NCBI GenBank assembly: GCA_030681365.1
Contig: JAUXWH010000096.1
Span: 1 to 35,341, forward strand
DNA: 35,341 nt
From: Bradyrhizobium sp.
Lineage (GTDB): Bacteria; Pseudomonadota; Alphaproteobacteria; Rhizobiales; Xanthobacteraceae
Direction of reading: 5' to 3'
Numbering within the stretch: position 1 is the first letter of the stretch; each line of letters opens with the position of its first letter. Below the pieces are notes generated by a model, which worked only from the letters and a program-made list of their open reading frames with translations, ran no database searches and was not told the origin of the DNA. Shown here one piece after another: positions 1 to 7,834 of the stretch. Both the position numbers and the translations under genes were made by a program.

Positions 1-167
1 CTGACGCCGGCGGTCAGCAGCGCCGAATCCCATTCGTTGGTCTTGCCGATATAGGTGTTCGGCAATGCGGTGACCCGCAGCGTCGCCTCGATGGTGCGCG
101 CGAGATATTCGGCGCGCTCGACGTAACGGGCCAGCCAGTACAGGTTTTCGGCGGTGCGTGACAGCAT
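1..167 (-). CDS. alpha-E domain protein (DUF403), 5' part only
   Basis: Only the first 55 codons are present; the gene runs off the left edge. The start is the ATG at 167-165, giving a protein that begins MLSRTAENLYWLARYVERAE, the typical opening of the alpha-helical alpha-E (DUF403) family. The family is known as the standing partner of circularly permuted ATP-grasp enzymes in gene clusters predicted to ligate amino acids or peptides, often with transglutaminase-like and Anbu proteasome-like genes. The gap to the upstream ATP-grasp gene is 18 bp on the same strand, so the two are very probably cotranscribed. The biochemical role of alpha-E proteins is not established; the partnership is family knowledge and the operon is inferred from spacing. 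Confidence 0.9.
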   Translation of the reverse strand, partial: MLSRTAENLYWLARYVERAEYLARTIEATLRVTALPNTYIGKTNEWDSALLTAGV

Positions 168-185
168 GCGGGAATCTTGCTCTCT

Positions 186-1604
186 CTACTCGTCCAGTAT
201 CCAGGTATCCTTGGTGCCGCCGCCCTGGCTGGAATTGACCACCAGCGATCCCTCCTTCAGCGCCACCCGCGTCAGCCCGCCCGGCACGATGGTGACATGG
301 TTGCTGCCGGTCAGCACGAATGGCCGGAGATCGACGTGGCGCGGCGCCAGGCCGGATTCGGTGCAGGTCGGGCAGGTCGACAGCGCCAGCGTCGGCTGGG
401 CGATGAAACCTTCGGGCTCGCGCTTGAGCTTGTCGCGGAAGGCTTCGATGGTCGCCTTGGTGGCGGCGGGGCCGATCAGCATGCCGTAGCCGCCGGAGCC
501 GTGCACTTCCTTCACCACCAGTTCGGCGAGGTTATCGAGCACGTAGGCCAGATCCTTCGGCTCGCGGCAGCGCCAGGTCGGCACGTTCTTCAGGATCGGC
601 TCTTCCCCGAGATAGAATTTCACCACCTCGGGCATGTAGGAATAGACCGCCTTGTCGTCGGCGATGCCGGTGCCGACCGCGTTGGCCAGAGTGATGTTGC
701 CGGCGGCATAGGCCGACATCAGCCCGGGCACGCCGAGCGCCGAATCCGGGCGGAAGGTGAGGGGGTCGAGGAAGTCGTCGTCGACCCGGCGGTAGATCAC
801 GTCGACCCGCTTCAGGCCCTCGGTGGTGCGCATGAACACCTCGTCGTTCTTGACGATGAGGTCGCGGCCCTCGACCAGTTCGATGCCGAGCTTGTCGGCG
901 AGGAACGAATGCTCGTAATAGGCCGAATTGTAGACGCCGGGCGTCATCAAGGCCACCGTCGGCTCCGACGAGGCGCTGAGCGGCGCCACCGAGCGCAGCG
1001 CCGACAACAGTTCGTCCGGATACTTTTCCACCGGCGCGACGCGGTGCCGGGCGAACAGGTCGGGAAACAGCCGCATCATGATTTCGCGGTTTTCCAGCAT
1101 GTAGGACACCCCGGAGGGCGTGCGCGCATTGTCCTCCAGCACGTAAAACTCTTCCGGATTGACGCGGACGATGTCGATGCCGGCGATGTGGACATAGACG
1201 TCGTGCGGCACGTGCTGGCCGTTCATTTCCGGCCGGAATACCGGGTTCTGGAAGATCAGGTCGTCGGGAATGATGTCGGCGCGCAGGATGTCGCGGCCGT
1301 GATAGATGTCGCGCAGGAACATGTTCAGCGCGCGCACCCGCTGCTTCAGGCCCTTCTCCAGGATCGCCCATTCCCGGGCCGCGATGATCCGCGGGATCAC
1401 GTCGAACGGAATCAGCCTTTCCTGGGCTTCGGCGTCGCCATAGACGGCGAAGGTGATGCCGATCCGGCGGAACAGCAGCTCCGCCTCCTGGCGGCGATAC
1501 TCCAGCGCCTCCGGCGGCGTCTCCTTCAGCCAGCGGGAGAGTTCCTGGTAGGCCGAGCGGATGTCGCCGCCGGGCCCATTCATTTCATCGAACGCAGCTG
1601 CCAT
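186..1604 (-). CDS. circularly permuted ATP-grasp protein (DUF404/DUF407 type)
   Basis: A 472-residue protein of the circularly permuted type 2 ATP-grasp family, predicted to form amide bonds (peptide ligation or modification) using ATP. Recognisable blocks are AFDEMNGPGGD at the N-terminus, RRIGITFAVYGD around residue 50, the central YVLEDNARTPSGVSYMLENR stretch, and the C-terminal VKEVHGSGGYGMLIGP, followed by an end rich in Ser/Gly (VNSSQGGGTKDTW). The ATG at 1604 is chosen because it opens the conserved MAAAFDEMNG segment. A possible upstream start at 1700 would add 32 residues lacking family character. It lies 18 bp before the alpha-E gene and diverges from the CinA-like gene at 1837. 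Substrates are unknown for this family. Confidence 0.9.
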   Translation of the reverse strand: MAAAFDEMNGPGGDIRSAYQELSRWLKETPPEALEYRRQEAELLFRRIGITFAVYGDAEAQERLIPFDVIPRIIAAREWAILEKGLKQRVRALNMFLRDIYHGRDILRADIIPDDLIFQNPVFRPEMNGQHVPHDVYVHIAGIDIVRVNPEEFYVLEDNARTPSGVSYMLENREIMMRLFPDLFARHRVAPVEKYPDELLSALRSVAPLSASSEPTVALMTPGVYNSAYYEHSFLADKLGIELVEGRDLIVKNDEVFMRTTEGLKRVDVIYRRVDDDFLDPLTFRPDSALGVPGLMSAYAAGNITLANAVGTGIADDKAVYSYMPEVVKFYLGEEPILKNVPTWRCREPKDLAYVLDNLAELVVKEVHGSGGYGMLIGPAATKATIEAFRDKLKREPEGFIAQPTLALSTCPTCTESGLAPRHVDLRPFVLTGSNHVTIVPGGLTRVALKEGSLVVNSSQGGGTKDTWILDE

Positions 1605-1836
1605 ATATCCCGACGCTTTTCCAAGCCCATTCCAAGGCCATGCGAGACAGTGCATGACTGAAAGGGATGGTAGCAAGGGCTGGGCCAGCGCGATATGCAT
1701 TCACCGAGGGCATTTGGTAGGGATGGTTCCGTGCATTGCCTGAAAAACCGGCTGGCCGGTGCTTATTTCGGCAGCAAAACCCCGTGACTTCAAGGCGTTG
1801 CTTGCGCACAGTCACTACAGAGGGCGAGGGAAGACC
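1605..1836. other. divergent intergenic region
   Basis: About 230 bp separate the divergent ATP-grasp (minus) and CinA-like (plus) genes, so promoters for both should lie here. I see no convincing -35/-10 pair. A purine-rich AGGGCGAGGGA just before 1837 supplies the ribosome binding site of the plus-strand gene. Confidence 0.4.
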
Positions 1837-2577
1837 ATGAGCGAAATCGTCACCGCGGGCATTCTGGTGATCGGCGACGAGATCCTGTCCGGCCGGACCA
1901 AGGACAAGAATATCGGCTTTATCGCCGAATACCTGACCAATATCGGGATCGACCTGAAGGAGGTCCGCGTCGTCGCCGACGACGAGGCCGACATCATCGC
2001 CGCCCTCGATGCGCTGCGGCATCGCTACGATTATGTCTTCACCACCGGCGGCATCGGGCCGACCCATGACGACATCACCGCCGATGCCATCGCCAAGGCG
2101 TTCGGCGTCGGCATCGACCACCATCCGGAGGTGGTGGCCCGGTTCAAGGAGCGCTGGGGCGCGCAGGACCTGAACGAGGCGCGACTGCGCATGGCGCGGA
2201 TTCCCGACGGCGCCGAACTGATCCAGAGCGCCACCATCCTGGCGCCGGGCTTCAAGCTCGGCAATGTCGTCGTGATGGCCGGGGTGCCCACCATCATGCA
2301 GGCGATGATGGACATCGTGGCGCCGAAGCTGAAATCCGGCGTCCGCATGCTGTCGGAATCGGTTCGCGCCAACGCCCGCGAAGGCGACGTCGGCGGTCCC
2401 TTGCGCGAAATCGCCAACGCCCATCCCGATACCGTGATCGGCAGCTATCCCTTCACCGACGACGACAAGAAGCCGAACACCAATCTGGTCGTCCGCTCGC
2501 GCGATCCGGAAAAGCTCGCCGCCGCGATGAACGCGGTCAAGGAGATGCTGGCGGGACTGAACATCACCACCCGCTAG
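1837..2577 (+). CDS. CinA N-terminal/MoaB-like molybdopterin-binding domain protein
   Basis: A 246-residue, single-domain member of the MoaB/Mog fold as found in the N-terminal half of CinA. Diagnostic segments are [17 protein letters not shown] near residue 10, which in the family recognises the nucleotide or pterin, and [20 protein letters not shown] near residue 70. The C-terminal nicotinamide-nucleotide amidase domain of full-length CinA is absent, so this is the short form. Family members are annotated as competence/damage-inducible protein A or molybdopterin-binding protein; the short form's substrate is unsettled. The start at 1837 follows an AGGGCGAGGGA Shine-Dalgarno; a start at 1759 would add 26 non-conserved residues. 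The Gpt-like gene follows 29 bp downstream, suggesting an operon. Confidence 0.85.
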   Translation: MSEIVTAGILVIGDEILSGRTKDKNIGFIAEYLTNIGIDLKEVRVVADDEADIIAALDALRHRYDYVFTTGGIGPTHDDITADAIAKAFGVGIDHHPEVVARFKERWGAQDLNEARLRMARIPDGAELIQSATILAPGFKLGNVVVMAGVPTIMQAMMDIVAPKLKSGVRMLSESVRANAREGDVGGPLREIANAHPDTVIGSYPFTDDDKKPNTNLVVRSRDPEKLAAAMNAVKEMLAGLNITTR

Positions 2578-2606
2578 CGGACCATTCGAGAGCGGAGCGG
2601 GGAGCG

Positions 2607-3134
2607 ATGATGGCGGAGCATCCGGAATTGAGCGCGCAGGAAAAGGCCGGCAAGGCCTTTCCGGTCTCGTGGGACCAGTTTCACCGCGATTGCCGCGCGC
2701 TGAGCTGGCGGCTCGATGCCGTCGGGCCGTTTCATGCCATGGTCGCGATCACCCGCGGCGGGCTGGTGCCGGCGGCCATCGTCGCCCGCGAACTCGGCAT
2801 CCGCGTGATCGATACCGTCTGCATCGCCAGCTACGACCATACCAAACAGGGGGAATTGCAGGTTCTCAAGGACGTTTCGGCGGAGGTGGCAAAACTCGGC
2901 GGCGGCACCGGCAAGGGGCTGTTGATCGTCGACGACCTCGTCGACACCGGCAAGACCGGGCGTCTGGTTCGCGCGATGATGCCGGACGCGCATTTCGCGG
3001 CAGTTTACGCCAAGCCGCAGGGAAAGCCGCTGGTCGATACATTCATCACCGAAGTGTCGCAGGACACCTGGATCCACTTTCCCTGGGACACCGCACTGTC
3101 ATTCCAGCCACCGATCCGGGAGGGTCGGGTGTGA
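2607..3134 (+). CDS. gpt: xanthine phosphoribosyltransferase-like PRTase
   Basis: A 175-residue type I phosphoribosyltransferase, predicted to salvage xanthine/guanine by condensing the base with PRPP. The PRPP loop is [13 protein letters not shown] at about residues 107-119, and the [20 protein letters not shown] segment near residue 48 is typical of Gpt. The C-terminal WIHFPWD supplies the aromatic base-binding hood seen in Gpt. Two ATG codons in tandem (2607 and 2610) follow GGAGCGGGGAGCG; either could be used, and 2610 has the better spacing to the nearer GGAG. The stop lies just before a dispersed repeat at 3141. The family call is firm; base preference is inferred. Confidence 0.85.
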   Translation: MMAEHPELSAQEKAGKAFPVSWDQFHRDCRALSWRLDAVGPFHAMVAITRGGLVPAAIVARELGIRVIDTVCIASYDHTKQGELQVLKDVSAEVAKLGGGTGKGLLIVDDLVDTGKTGRLVRAMMPDAHFAAVYAKPQGKPLVDTFITEVSQDTWIHFPWDTALSFQPPIREGRV

Positions 3135-3140
3135 TTTCTC

Positions 3141-3246
3141 CGTCATTCCGGGGCGATGCGTCAGCATCGAACCCGGAATCTCGAGATTCCCCGGTGCGCA
3201 ATTGCGCACCTGCGGTCTGGTGCTTGCGCACCATCCCGGAATGACG
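3141..3246. repeat. dispersed palindromic repeat, CCCGGAAT family
   Basis: The element opens CGTCATTCCGGG and closes TCCCGGAATGACG, forming terminal inverted repeats. It contains an internal GGAATCTCGAGATTCC palindrome and GGTGCGCAATTGCGCACC. A related copy lies at 15024-15105. It sits between the Gpt-like gene and the next gene and probably folds into a branched hairpin in RNA. Confidence 0.85.
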
Positions 3247-3260
3247 ATCGGGCTTCCGAG

Positions 3261-3905
3261 ATGCCGCTGCAAAACCGCGTCACGCCCACCGGCGACATCG
3301 TCTCCACCCCGCATCGCGGGCTGTTCACCGGCAATCGCGGCATCATTCACGATCCCCAAACCAAAACGCTGACGCGGCGCTGGGCCAGCCAGGCGTGGCT
3401 GACCTGCGTCTGCGAATTCCGCGGACGGCGGCGCGCCGTGATGGGCGGCCGCAGCTGGACCGAGCTGTTCTTTCTCGATGAGGCGACCGCGCTCGCCGCC
3501 GGGCATCGCCCCTGCTTCTATTGCCGCCGCGACGACGCCGTCAGGTTTCGCGAGGCGTGGGAACAGGGCAATGGCGTCAGCCGTGTCCTCGCGCGCGACA
3601 TCGATGCCGTGCTGCATCGCGAGCGGCTGGATCGCGGCAAGAAGCGGCTCCACCCGCTGGCGGTGCCGTTGGCCGATTTGCCCGACGGCGCGATGCTGCA
3701 GGAAGGCGCGGAGAGCTATCTCGTCGTGCGGGGTCGGCCGCTGAAATGGTCGCCGGCCGGCTATCGCGCCGCACCGGACGCGATCTGGGGCCCCATGCTG
3801 CTGACCCCGCCCTCGACGCTGCGCGCGCTGGCGGCGGGATATGTTCCGGTGCTGCATCCGAGCGCGGTGGATACGATTGCCGCCACACCACCGCCGTCAT
3901 CCTGA
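3261..3905 (+). CDS. conserved hypothetical protein with HRPCFYC motif
   Basis: A 214-residue soluble protein I cannot assign to a characterised family. The middle holds AAGHRPCFYCRRDDAVRFREAW (residues about 78-99), where the His-x-Pro-Cys-x-x-Cys arrangement could bind a metal, followed by a run of Arg/Asp/Glu. An N-terminal HRGLFTGNRGIIHD and a C-terminal WGPMLLTPPSTLRAL are distinctive and would make good search queries. The ATG at 3261 is chosen because a start at 3156 would translate the dispersed repeat at 3141-3246. The last codons, ending PPPSS, and the TGA stop fall inside the next repeat (from 3892), so the C-terminus appears to have been set by repeat insertion. Confidence 0.7.
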   Translation: MPLQNRVTPTGDIVSTPHRGLFTGNRGIIHDPQTKTLTRRWASQAWLTCVCEFRGRRRAVMGGRSWTELFFLDEATALAAGHRPCFYCRRDDAVRFREAWEQGNGVSRVLARDIDAVLHRERLDRGKKRLHPLAVPLADLPDGAMLQEGAESYLVVRGRPLKWSPAGYRAAPDAIWGPMLLTPPSTLRALAAGYVPVLHPSAVDTIAATPPPSS

Positions 3906-4006
3906 GGTGCGCGCACTTGCGCGCCGCGAAGGTTGGCCGCAAGTACGATGTTCGCTGCTCATCCTTCGAGGCTCGCCGAAGAGGCTCGCACCTCAGGATG
4001 ACGGCG
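3892..4006. repeat. dispersed palindromic repeat, CCTGAGGTGCG family
   Basis: Perfect 20-bp terminal inverted repeats occupy 3892-3911 (CGCCGTCATCCTGAGGTGCG) and 3987-4006. The interior carries a GCTCATCCTTCGAGGCTCG segment. The same family occurs at 7661-7776. It lies between the convergent unassigned gene and the methionine synthase gene and supplies the stop codon of the former. Confidence 0.9.
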
Positions 4007-4036
4007 AAGCCGTTGTGCGAGGATGACGGCTGAGAC

Positions 4037-5059
4037 TTACCCCAGCCTCTCCCGCGCCAGCTTCGCGCCCGCGCCCAGCGCCATCAGCTTGGCTTCGGCG
4101 ATATCGCGACGCATCGGCGCCATGCCGCAATTGGTGGTGGCGACGATGTTGCTCTTCGGCACGAATTTCGACACCGCCTCGATCACCTTGACCACATCCT
4201 CCGCGGTCTCGACGGTGTCGCTGGCGACGTCGATCACGCCGGCCTGCACGATCTTGCCGGTCAGCAGGGACAGCAGGTCGAGCGGCACCTTCGAATTTCG
4301 GCATTCGATCGCGACCTGCTGGATCGGGCTCTTGGCGATCGCTGGGAAGATATCCTCATACTGCCGCCACTCGGCGCCCAGCGTTTCCTTCCAGTCGGTA
4401 TTGGCCTTGATGCCGTAACCGTAGCAGATGTGCACGGCGGTGGCGCAGGTCAGGCCCTCGGCGGCGCTCTCCAGCGCCTTGATGCCCCAGTCCGAAACCT
4501 CGTCCATGAAGACGTTGAAGGCGGGCTCGTCGAACTGGATCATGTCGACGCCGTCGGCCTGCAAGGCCTTGGCTTCCTCGTTGAGCAGTTCGGCAAAGGC
4601 GAACGCCATCTTGACGCGGTCGCCATAATAGCCGTCGGCGACGGTGTCGATGATGGTCATTGGGCCCGGCAACGTGAACTTCAGTTTTCGCGTGGTATGG
4701 GTGCGGGCGACACGGGCCTCGTCGGCATGGACGCGGCCCTTCAGCCGCAACGGCGCCACCACCTGCGGCACCATCGCCTTGTAGCGGTCTTTCCGGATTC
4801 CCATCTCGACCTTGTGGGCGAAATCGATGCCCTCGATCTTCTCCATGAAACCGTGGACGAAGTGCTGACGCGCCTGTTCGCCCTCGGTGACGATGTCGAT
4901 GCCGGCGTCTTCCTGCAGTTTCAGCACCAGCAATGTGGCGTCGCGCTTGGCCCGCGCCAGTTCCTCGCCTTTCGATTTCCAGGGCGCCCACAGCGTATTG
5001 GGCTCGGCCAGCCATTCCGGCTTCGGCAAGGAGCCTGCGATCGTGGTTGGAAACAGCAT
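4037..5059 (-). CDS. core-MetE-type methionine synthase / methyltransferase
   Basis: A 340-residue protein equivalent to the C-terminal catalytic barrel of cobalamin-independent methionine synthase, without the N-terminal domain that binds the folate tail. Predicted zinc ligands for homocysteine binding are all visible: the His and Cys of AVHICYGYG, the Glu of AIECRNS and the Cys of TTNCGMAP. The segment MIQFDEPAFNVF is the family's substrate-site DEP motif. The ATG at 5059 follows GGGGAGG; a start at 5122 would add 21 residues before the conserved TTIAGSLPKPEW. Short MetE proteins include folate-independent methionine synthases that use other methyl donors; no DUF1852 (MesX) partner gene is seen here. 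Methyl donor unknown. Confidence 0.85.
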   Translation of the reverse strand: MLFPTTIAGSLPKPEWLAEPNTLWAPWKSKGEELARAKRDATLLVLKLQEDAGIDIVTEGEQARQHFVHGFMEKIEGIDFAHKVEMGIRKDRYKAMVPQVVAPLRLKGRVHADEARVARTHTTRKLKFTLPGPMTIIDTVADGYYGDRVKMAFAFAELLNEEAKALQADGVDMIQFDEPAFNVFMDEVSDWGIKALESAAEGLTCATAVHICYGYGIKANTDWKETLGAEWRQYEDIFPAIAKSPIQQVAIECRNSKVPLDLLSLLTGKIVQAGVIDVASDTVETAEDVVKVIEAVSKFVPKSNIVATTNCGMAPMRRDIAEAKLMALGAGAKLARERLG

Positions 5060-5193
5060 GGTGGGGCCTCCCCGAGGGTTGTCGTTTGCGCCTGTGTGGC
5101 ATGTTCGGCCGTCGCCCCACAAGGCCGCCTTGATGACTGGAAGGGCGTGAGCCCGCGGGCTAGGATGTGGGCAGCTTCCCCCGGGGTGAACCC

Positions 5194-5898
5194 ATGATCG
5201 ACCTGCACTACGCGCCGACGCCGAACGGCTGGAAAATCTCGATCATGCTGGAGGAGCTGGGGCTTCCCTACACCGTGATTCCCGTCAACATCCGCGCCGG
5301 CGAGCAGTTTCGCCCCGAATTCCTCGCGATCAGTCCGAACAACCGGATTCCCGCCATCGTCGACCACGCGCCATCGGACGGCGGCGCGCCGTTCCCGGTA
5401 TTCGAGACCGGCGCGATCCTGATCTACCTGGCCGAAAAGACCAGCCGCTTTCTCCCGACCGATATGCGCGGTCGTTCCAGGGTGGTGCAGTGGGTGATGT
5501 GGCAGATGAGCGGGCTGGGGCCGATGCTCGGCCAGCACGGACACTTTGCCCTTTATGCCGCAGAAAAGATTCCCTATGCCATCGAGCGCTACCGCGACGA
5601 AGCCGCGCGGCTCTACCGCGTGCTCGACACCCAACTGGGCAAGACCGGCGCCCATGTCGCGGGCGACGACTATTCGATCGCCGACATCGCCTGTTTTCCC
5701 TGGACCATGACCCACAAGGCGCAGGGCTTTACCCTCGACGATTATCCCAACATCAAACGCTGGTACGCCGTGGTCCGCGCCCGTCCGCAGGTGCAGGCGG
5801 GACTGGCGATCGGCAAATTCGTCAAGGAACCGTTCGACGAGGAAGCCCGCCGGAACATGTTCGGCCAGAAAGCAAAGGAGCTGGCGGGGAGGACATGA
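5194..5898 (+). CDS. glutathione S-transferase family protein (YfcG/Nu-like)
   Basis: A 234-residue cytosolic GST. The N-terminal thioredoxin-like domain starts YAPTPNGWKISIMLEELGLP; the TPNG/WK arrangement resembles the Nu-class YfcG/YghU group, which acts as a glutathione-dependent disulfide-bond reductase. ISPNNRIPAIVD holds the cis-Pro and FETGAILIYLAEK the Glu/Thr that bind the gamma-glutamyl part of glutathione. The C-terminal helical domain includes the DDYSIADIACFPW fold motif. The start at 5194 follows GGGGTGAACCC; an in-frame start at 5167 would add nine residues. It leads a plus-strand run with an isomerase and a quinone reductase. Confidence 0.9.
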   Translation: MIDLHYAPTPNGWKISIMLEELGLPYTVIPVNIRAGEQFRPEFLAISPNNRIPAIVDHAPSDGGAPFPVFETGAILIYLAEKTSRFLPTDMRGRSRVVQWVMWQMSGLGPMLGQHGHFALYAAEKIPYAIERYRDEAARLYRVLDTQLGKTGAHVAGDDYSIADIACFPWTMTHKAQGFTLDDYPNIKRWYAVVRARPQVQAGLAIGKFVKEPFDEEARRNMFGQKAKELAGRT

Positions 5899-5905
5899 CG
5901 CTATC

Positions 5906-5999
5906 TCAGCGTCATTGCGAGGAGCGCTTGCGACGAAGCAATCCATCCCACAGCGAAAAGAAAGAATGGATTGCTTCGCTTCGCTCGCAATGACGCTGA
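5906..5999. repeat. dispersed palindromic repeat, CATTGCGAGGAGCG family
   Basis: The ends TCAGCGTCATTGCGAG and CTCGCAATGACGCTGA are complementary, and internal GAAGCAATCCAT pairs with ATGGATTGCTTC, so the whole unit can fold as one long hairpin. Related copies lie at 13131-13228 and 14913-14998, with a half copy at 13011. It sits eight bases after the GST stop codon. Confidence 0.9.
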
Positions 6000-6055
6000 T
6001 AGAGATGACATCCAACGACTGAAATCGCGCCAAGACGCGACAATGAGGAAACACC

Positions 6056-6664
6056 ATGATCGAATTCTTCTTCGACTGCTCCAGCCCCTGGACTTATCTG
6101 GCCTTCCACAACATCCGGCCGCTGGCGGAAGAGTTCGGCGTCGAGATTTCGTGGCGGCCGATCCTGGTCGGGGGCATCTTCAATTCGGTCAATCCGAGCG
6201 TCTATGCCTCGCGCGAGGCACCGGTGCCGCTGAAGGCGCGTTACCAGAAGAAGGACCTCGCCGACTGGGCGCGCTCCGCCGGGCTCGCGATCAAGATGCC
6301 GCCGACGGTGTTCCCGGTGAACAGCGTCAAGGCGATGCGCGGCTGTATATTCCTCGGCAAGGACATGGTGCCGTTCGCGCGCGCGGTGTTCGCCGCCTAT
6401 TGGGGCGACGATAAGGACATCTCCAAGGACGAGGTGCTGACGGAGATCTGCAACAGCGTCGGCGTCGATCCGCAAGCGTTCTTCGCGGGCATCTCCGACC
6501 AGAAGATCAAGGACCAGCTCAAGGCCAATACCGACGAGGTGATGGCGCGCGGCGGCTTCGGCTCGCCGACCATCTTCGTCGACAAGACCGACATGTATTT
6601 CGGCAATGACCGCATGCCCCTGATCCGCGAGGCGCTGGCGCGCCTCAAGACACGGGCGGCCTGA
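6056..6664 (+). CDS. 2-hydroxychromene-2-carboxylate isomerase family protein
   Basis: A 202-residue DsbA-fold protein of the HCCA isomerase / kappa-class GST family. The N-terminal FFFDCSSPWTYLAFHNI carries the catalytic Ser of the SPW motif in place of a redox Cys pair, and the C-terminal GGFGSPTIFVDKTDMYFGND has the conserved cis-Pro and glutathione-facing segment. Family members isomerise aromatic degradation intermediates with glutathione; the real substrate here is unknown. AGGAAACACC precedes the ATG. The stop codon overlaps the ATG of the quinone reductase by one base (TGATG), which indicates translational coupling. Confidence 0.9.
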   Translation: MIEFFFDCSSPWTYLAFHNIRPLAEEFGVEISWRPILVGGIFNSVNPSVYASREAPVPLKARYQKKDLADWARSAGLAIKMPPTVFPVNSVKAMRGCIFLGKDMVPFARAVFAAYWGDDKDISKDEVLTEICNSVGVDPQAFFAGISDQKIKDQLKANTDEVMARGGFGSPTIFVDKTDMYFGNDRMPLIREALARLKTRAA

Positions 6665-7638
6665 TGCCAAGAAGAGTCGTCTGCCGCGAACTCGGGCCTC
6701 CCGAGAGCCTGCAACTGGAAAGCTTTGTCCCGGCGCCGCTGGCGCGGGGCGAGGTCCGCGTCGCCATTCACGCCGCCGGGCTGAATTTTCCCGACATCCT
6801 GATGGCGGCCGGCGAGTACCAGCTGAAGCCGCCGCTGCCGTTCACGCCCGGGATGGAAGCCGCCGGCGATGTGGTCGAGGTGAACGAGGCCGACGGCGTC
6901 GCGGTCGGCGACCGCGTCATCGTCAAGATGCGGCACGGCGCTTATGCCGATGAAGCCGTCGTTACGCCGTCGCAATTGACGCCGCTGCCATCGACCTTCG
7001 ACTATGCGGAGGGCGCAACGTTTCTCGCCGGCCACGGCACCGCCTATCATGCGCTGATCGACCGCGGACAGGTTCAACCCGGCGAAGTGCTGCTGGTGCA
7101 CGGGGCCGGCGGCGGCGTTGGCCTTGCCGCGGTCGAGATGGGCAAGATGCTGGGCGCCACCGTGATCGCGGCGGCCTCGAGCGAGGAGAAGCTTGGCGTC
7201 GCGCAGGCGAGGGGCGCCGATCATCTCGTGCTCTATGGCCGCGAGCCGTTTCGCGACGCCGTCAAGCGCATCACCGACGGGCGCGGCGTCGACGTGGTGT
7301 TCGACCCGGTCGGCGGCGAGACGTTCGAAAACAGCGTGCGCTGCATCGCCTGGGGCGCGCGGCTGCTGGTGATCGGTTTTACCGGCGGCATCGGGCTTGC
7401 CCGCACCAACCTGCTGCTGATCAAGGGCGCCAGCGTGCTCGGCGTCCGCGCCGGCGAGGCGGTGCGGCGAAATCCCGCGCTCGGCGAGGTGCGCCTGAAG
7501 GCGCTGCTGGATTGGGCGGAGGCGGGGAAGATCCGTCCCAACGTCTCGCACCGGCTGCCGCTGCAGGACTACGCGCAGGCGATGCAGCTTTTGATCGATC
7601 GCAAGGCGATCGGGCGCGTGGCGCTGATGATGGGGTAG
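6664..7638 (+). CDS. NADPH:quinone oxidoreductase family protein (zinc-less MDR)
   Basis: A 324-residue medium-chain dehydrogenase/reductase lacking zinc ligands, of the quinone oxidoreductase type that reduces quinones or activated alkenes with NADPH. The N-terminal domain has the GLNFPDILMAAGEY motif; the Rossmann segment HGAGGGVGLAAVEMGKMLGA near residue 145 binds the cofactor. AWGARLLVIGFTGG and the C-terminal YAQAMQLLIDRKAIGRVAL are family hallmarks. Start overlap with the preceding isomerase points to an operon in which the two enzymes may act on related electrophilic or aromatic compounds. A dispersed repeat follows the stop codon. Confidence 0.9.
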   Translation: MPRRVVCRELGPPESLQLESFVPAPLARGEVRVAIHAAGLNFPDILMAAGEYQLKPPLPFTPGMEAAGDVVEVNEADGVAVGDRVIVKMRHGAYADEAVVTPSQLTPLPSTFDYAEGATFLAGHGTAYHALIDRGQVQPGEVLLVHGAGGGVGLAAVEMGKMLGATVIAAASSEEKLGVAQARGADHLVLYGREPFRDAVKRITDGRGVDVVFDPVGGETFENSVRCIAWGARLLVIGFTGGIGLARTNLLLIKGASVLGVRAGEAVRRNPALGEVRLKALLDWAEAGKIRPNVSHRLPLQDYAQAMQLLIDRKAIGRVALMMG

Positions 7639-7660
7639 GGTCGTCCTTTTTTACACAACC

Positions 7661-7776
7661 TCCGCCGTCATCCTGAGGTGCGAGCCCCCTTGGGCGAGCC
7701 TCGAAGGATGAGACGTTTGCGCCTGCGGCTCATCCTTCGAGGCGCGCAAAGGCGCGCACCTCAGGATGACGGCGGA
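7661..7776. repeat. dispersed palindromic repeat, CCTGAGGTGCG family
   Basis: Perfect 22-bp terminal inverted repeats lie at 7661-7682 and 7755-7776, each containing GTCATCCTGAGGTGCG or its complement. A second inner pair (CCTCGAAGGATGAG and CTCATCCTTCGAGG) makes a second hairpin. It lies between convergent genes and may end transcripts from both sides. Confidence 0.9.
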
Positions 7777-7834
7777 ATTTGCCAAAGCAGTCTGGATTGA
7801 TGCTTCGCATCGCCCCGGGATGACTGCTTCGCAG

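Noticed and set aside
177..1661. Long plus-strand frame opposite the ATP-grasp gene
   Set aside because: Its Arg/His/Gly/Asp-rich product is typical of antisense frames in high-GC DNA; the minus-strand protein has clear family motifs.
5060..5193. SAM or cobalamin riboswitch before the methionine synthase gene
   Set aside because: The short leader shows no recognisable SAM-II or B12-box sequence, and the cobalamin-independent type would not need the latter.
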